From assembly GCF_023168325.1 (NCBI RefSeq), contig NZ_AP025688.1, positions 3,038,001 through 3,102,000 on the forward strand: a stretch of DNA of 64,000 bases, written 5' to 3'. The notes beneath the pieces were generated by a model that saw nothing but the letters and a program-made list of their open reading frames with translations, had not been told where the DNA came from and made no database searches. Numbering within the stretch: the first letter of the stretch is position 1; the number at the start of each line of letters is the position of its first letter. Made by a program: the position numbers and the translations under genes. The DNA comes from Tsukamurella sp. PLM1. GTDB lineage: Bacteria; Actinomycetota; Actinomycetes; Mycobacteriales; Mycobacteriaceae. Positions 63,538-64,000 of this stretch are shown here, piece after piece.

Positions 63538-64000
63538 CTAGAGCTTCGGCGGCACGAGGTTCGCGGGCATCGAGGCCGCGTACTCCGCCGCGTCGCCGAA
63601 GCGCAGCGCGCCGATGGAACCGCCCGGCGGGAGTTCGGGCTGCACGGGCGAGATGGTCCGCTCGGCCGCTAGGAGTTCGGCGACGGTGCCCGCCTCCGCC
63701 ACCGCGCGCAGCTGCGACCACGTGGGCGGCAGCAGGAAGCACCGCCCGGCGGACCAGTCCGCCAGCGCCTGCGCCGCGGTGCACCAGCCGGCTTCCTCGA
63801 CCTCGCTGGTGCGGTCGTCGGCCTCCTGCCCGTACGGGAGCGCGGCCAGGAAGAACCGAGTGTCGTAGCGGCGCGTCTCGCCCACCGGGGTGATCCAGTG
63901 GGCCAACGGCCGCAGCAGATCGGCGCGCAGGACGAGCCCCTCCGCACGGAGGAACTCGGCCAGGTTCACCTCGCGCCGCTCGAGCCGGGCGCGGGCGGCG
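63538..64000 (-). CDS. NUDIX-hydrolase-like protein, C-terminal part (gene runs off the right edge)
   Basis: About 154 codons are present and the frame stays open at the edge. Readable segments are ARLERREVNLAEFLRAEGLV, LRPLAHWITPVGETRRYDTR with FFLAALP, and SEVEEAGWCTAAQALADWSA with GRCFLLPPTWSQLRAVAEAG. This pattern matches the C-terminal half of actinobacterial NUDIX proteins of the NUDT7/19-like group. The NUDIX box itself would lie to the right of the window. A GTG at 63969 is an internal codon, not the start. The family call rests on the second half only. Confidence 0.7.
   Translation of the reverse strand, partial: AARARLERREVNLAEFLRAEGLVLRADLLRPLAHWITPVGETRRYDTRFFLAALPYGQEADDRTSEVEEAGWCTAAQALADWSAGRCFLLPPTWSQLRAVAEAGTVAELLAAERTISPVQPELPPGGSIGALRFGDAAEYAASMPANLVPPKL

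Overview
The window is high-GC actinobacterial DNA. Its backbone follows the Mycobacterium tuberculosis order Rv3001c-Rv3027c: ilvC-ilvN-ilvB, a cfp6-like PH-domain gene, DoxX, lppZ, gatB, pfkA, gatA, gatC, an ACT-domain gene, ligA, a MetE-like gene, mnmA, iscS, plsC and an OlsB-like acyltransferase. Together with the accessory content this points to Mycobacteriales, most likely Tsukamurella or a close relative. The genus is an inference. I saw no rRNA, tRNA or CRISPR array.

Layout. 0-6.6 kb: branched-chain amino acid synthesis (ilvBNC with an attenuator leader, and ilvD). 6.6-12.9 kb: DoxX, LppZ, GatB, a proline-rich membrane protein and PfkA. 12.9-19.9 kb: a two-component system, a secreted phospholipase A2, an alpha/beta-hydrolase gene cut by an IS481-family element, a DUF559/AbiEi-like gene bounded by a 76-bp inverted repeat, and an Rrf2 regulator with an AhpD-like gene. 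19.9-21.8 kb: gatA-gatC. 21.8-42.4 kb: a large amine/amino-acid catabolic island. It holds a glutamine-synthetase-like ligase, an aldehyde dehydrogenase, two FAD amine oxidases, a PuuD-like hydrolase, a permease and a Baeyer-Villiger monooxygenase. A CoA-dependent operon (acyl-CoA synthetase, enoyl-CoA hydratase, alcohol dehydrogenase, Kal-like ammonia-lyase) follows. 42.4-43.7 kb: a gene remnant, a monooxygenase and the ACT-domain gene. 43.8-51.8 kb: histidine utilisation (permease-hutH; hutU-hutI-hutG; hutC), with a hairpin array in the convergent gap. 51.8-64 kb: IclR, ligA, small enzymes, metE-like, mnmA, iscS, plsC, an OlsB-like acyltransferase and a partial NUDIX gene.

Sequence quality matters here. 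About 28 genes, including the essential ligA, gatA, gatB, ilvB and mnmA, are broken by one-base frameshifts. Most are the loss of one base, often in a G/C run. This looks like consensus error rather than decay, so I give the whole gene span and the approximate break site for each. The IS-interrupted hydrolase and the fragment at 42.2 kb are the only genes I regard as truly broken.

Many first-in-operon genes share a -10-like box ending 6-7 nt before an ATG or GTG, the signature of leaderless transcripts. The best candidates for something undescribed are the inverted-repeat-bounded DUF559 gene (17.8-18.9 kb), the 15-bp dyad array between hutH and hutG (46.8-47.1 kb), and the combined gamma-glutamylation / ammonia-lyase catabolic island.
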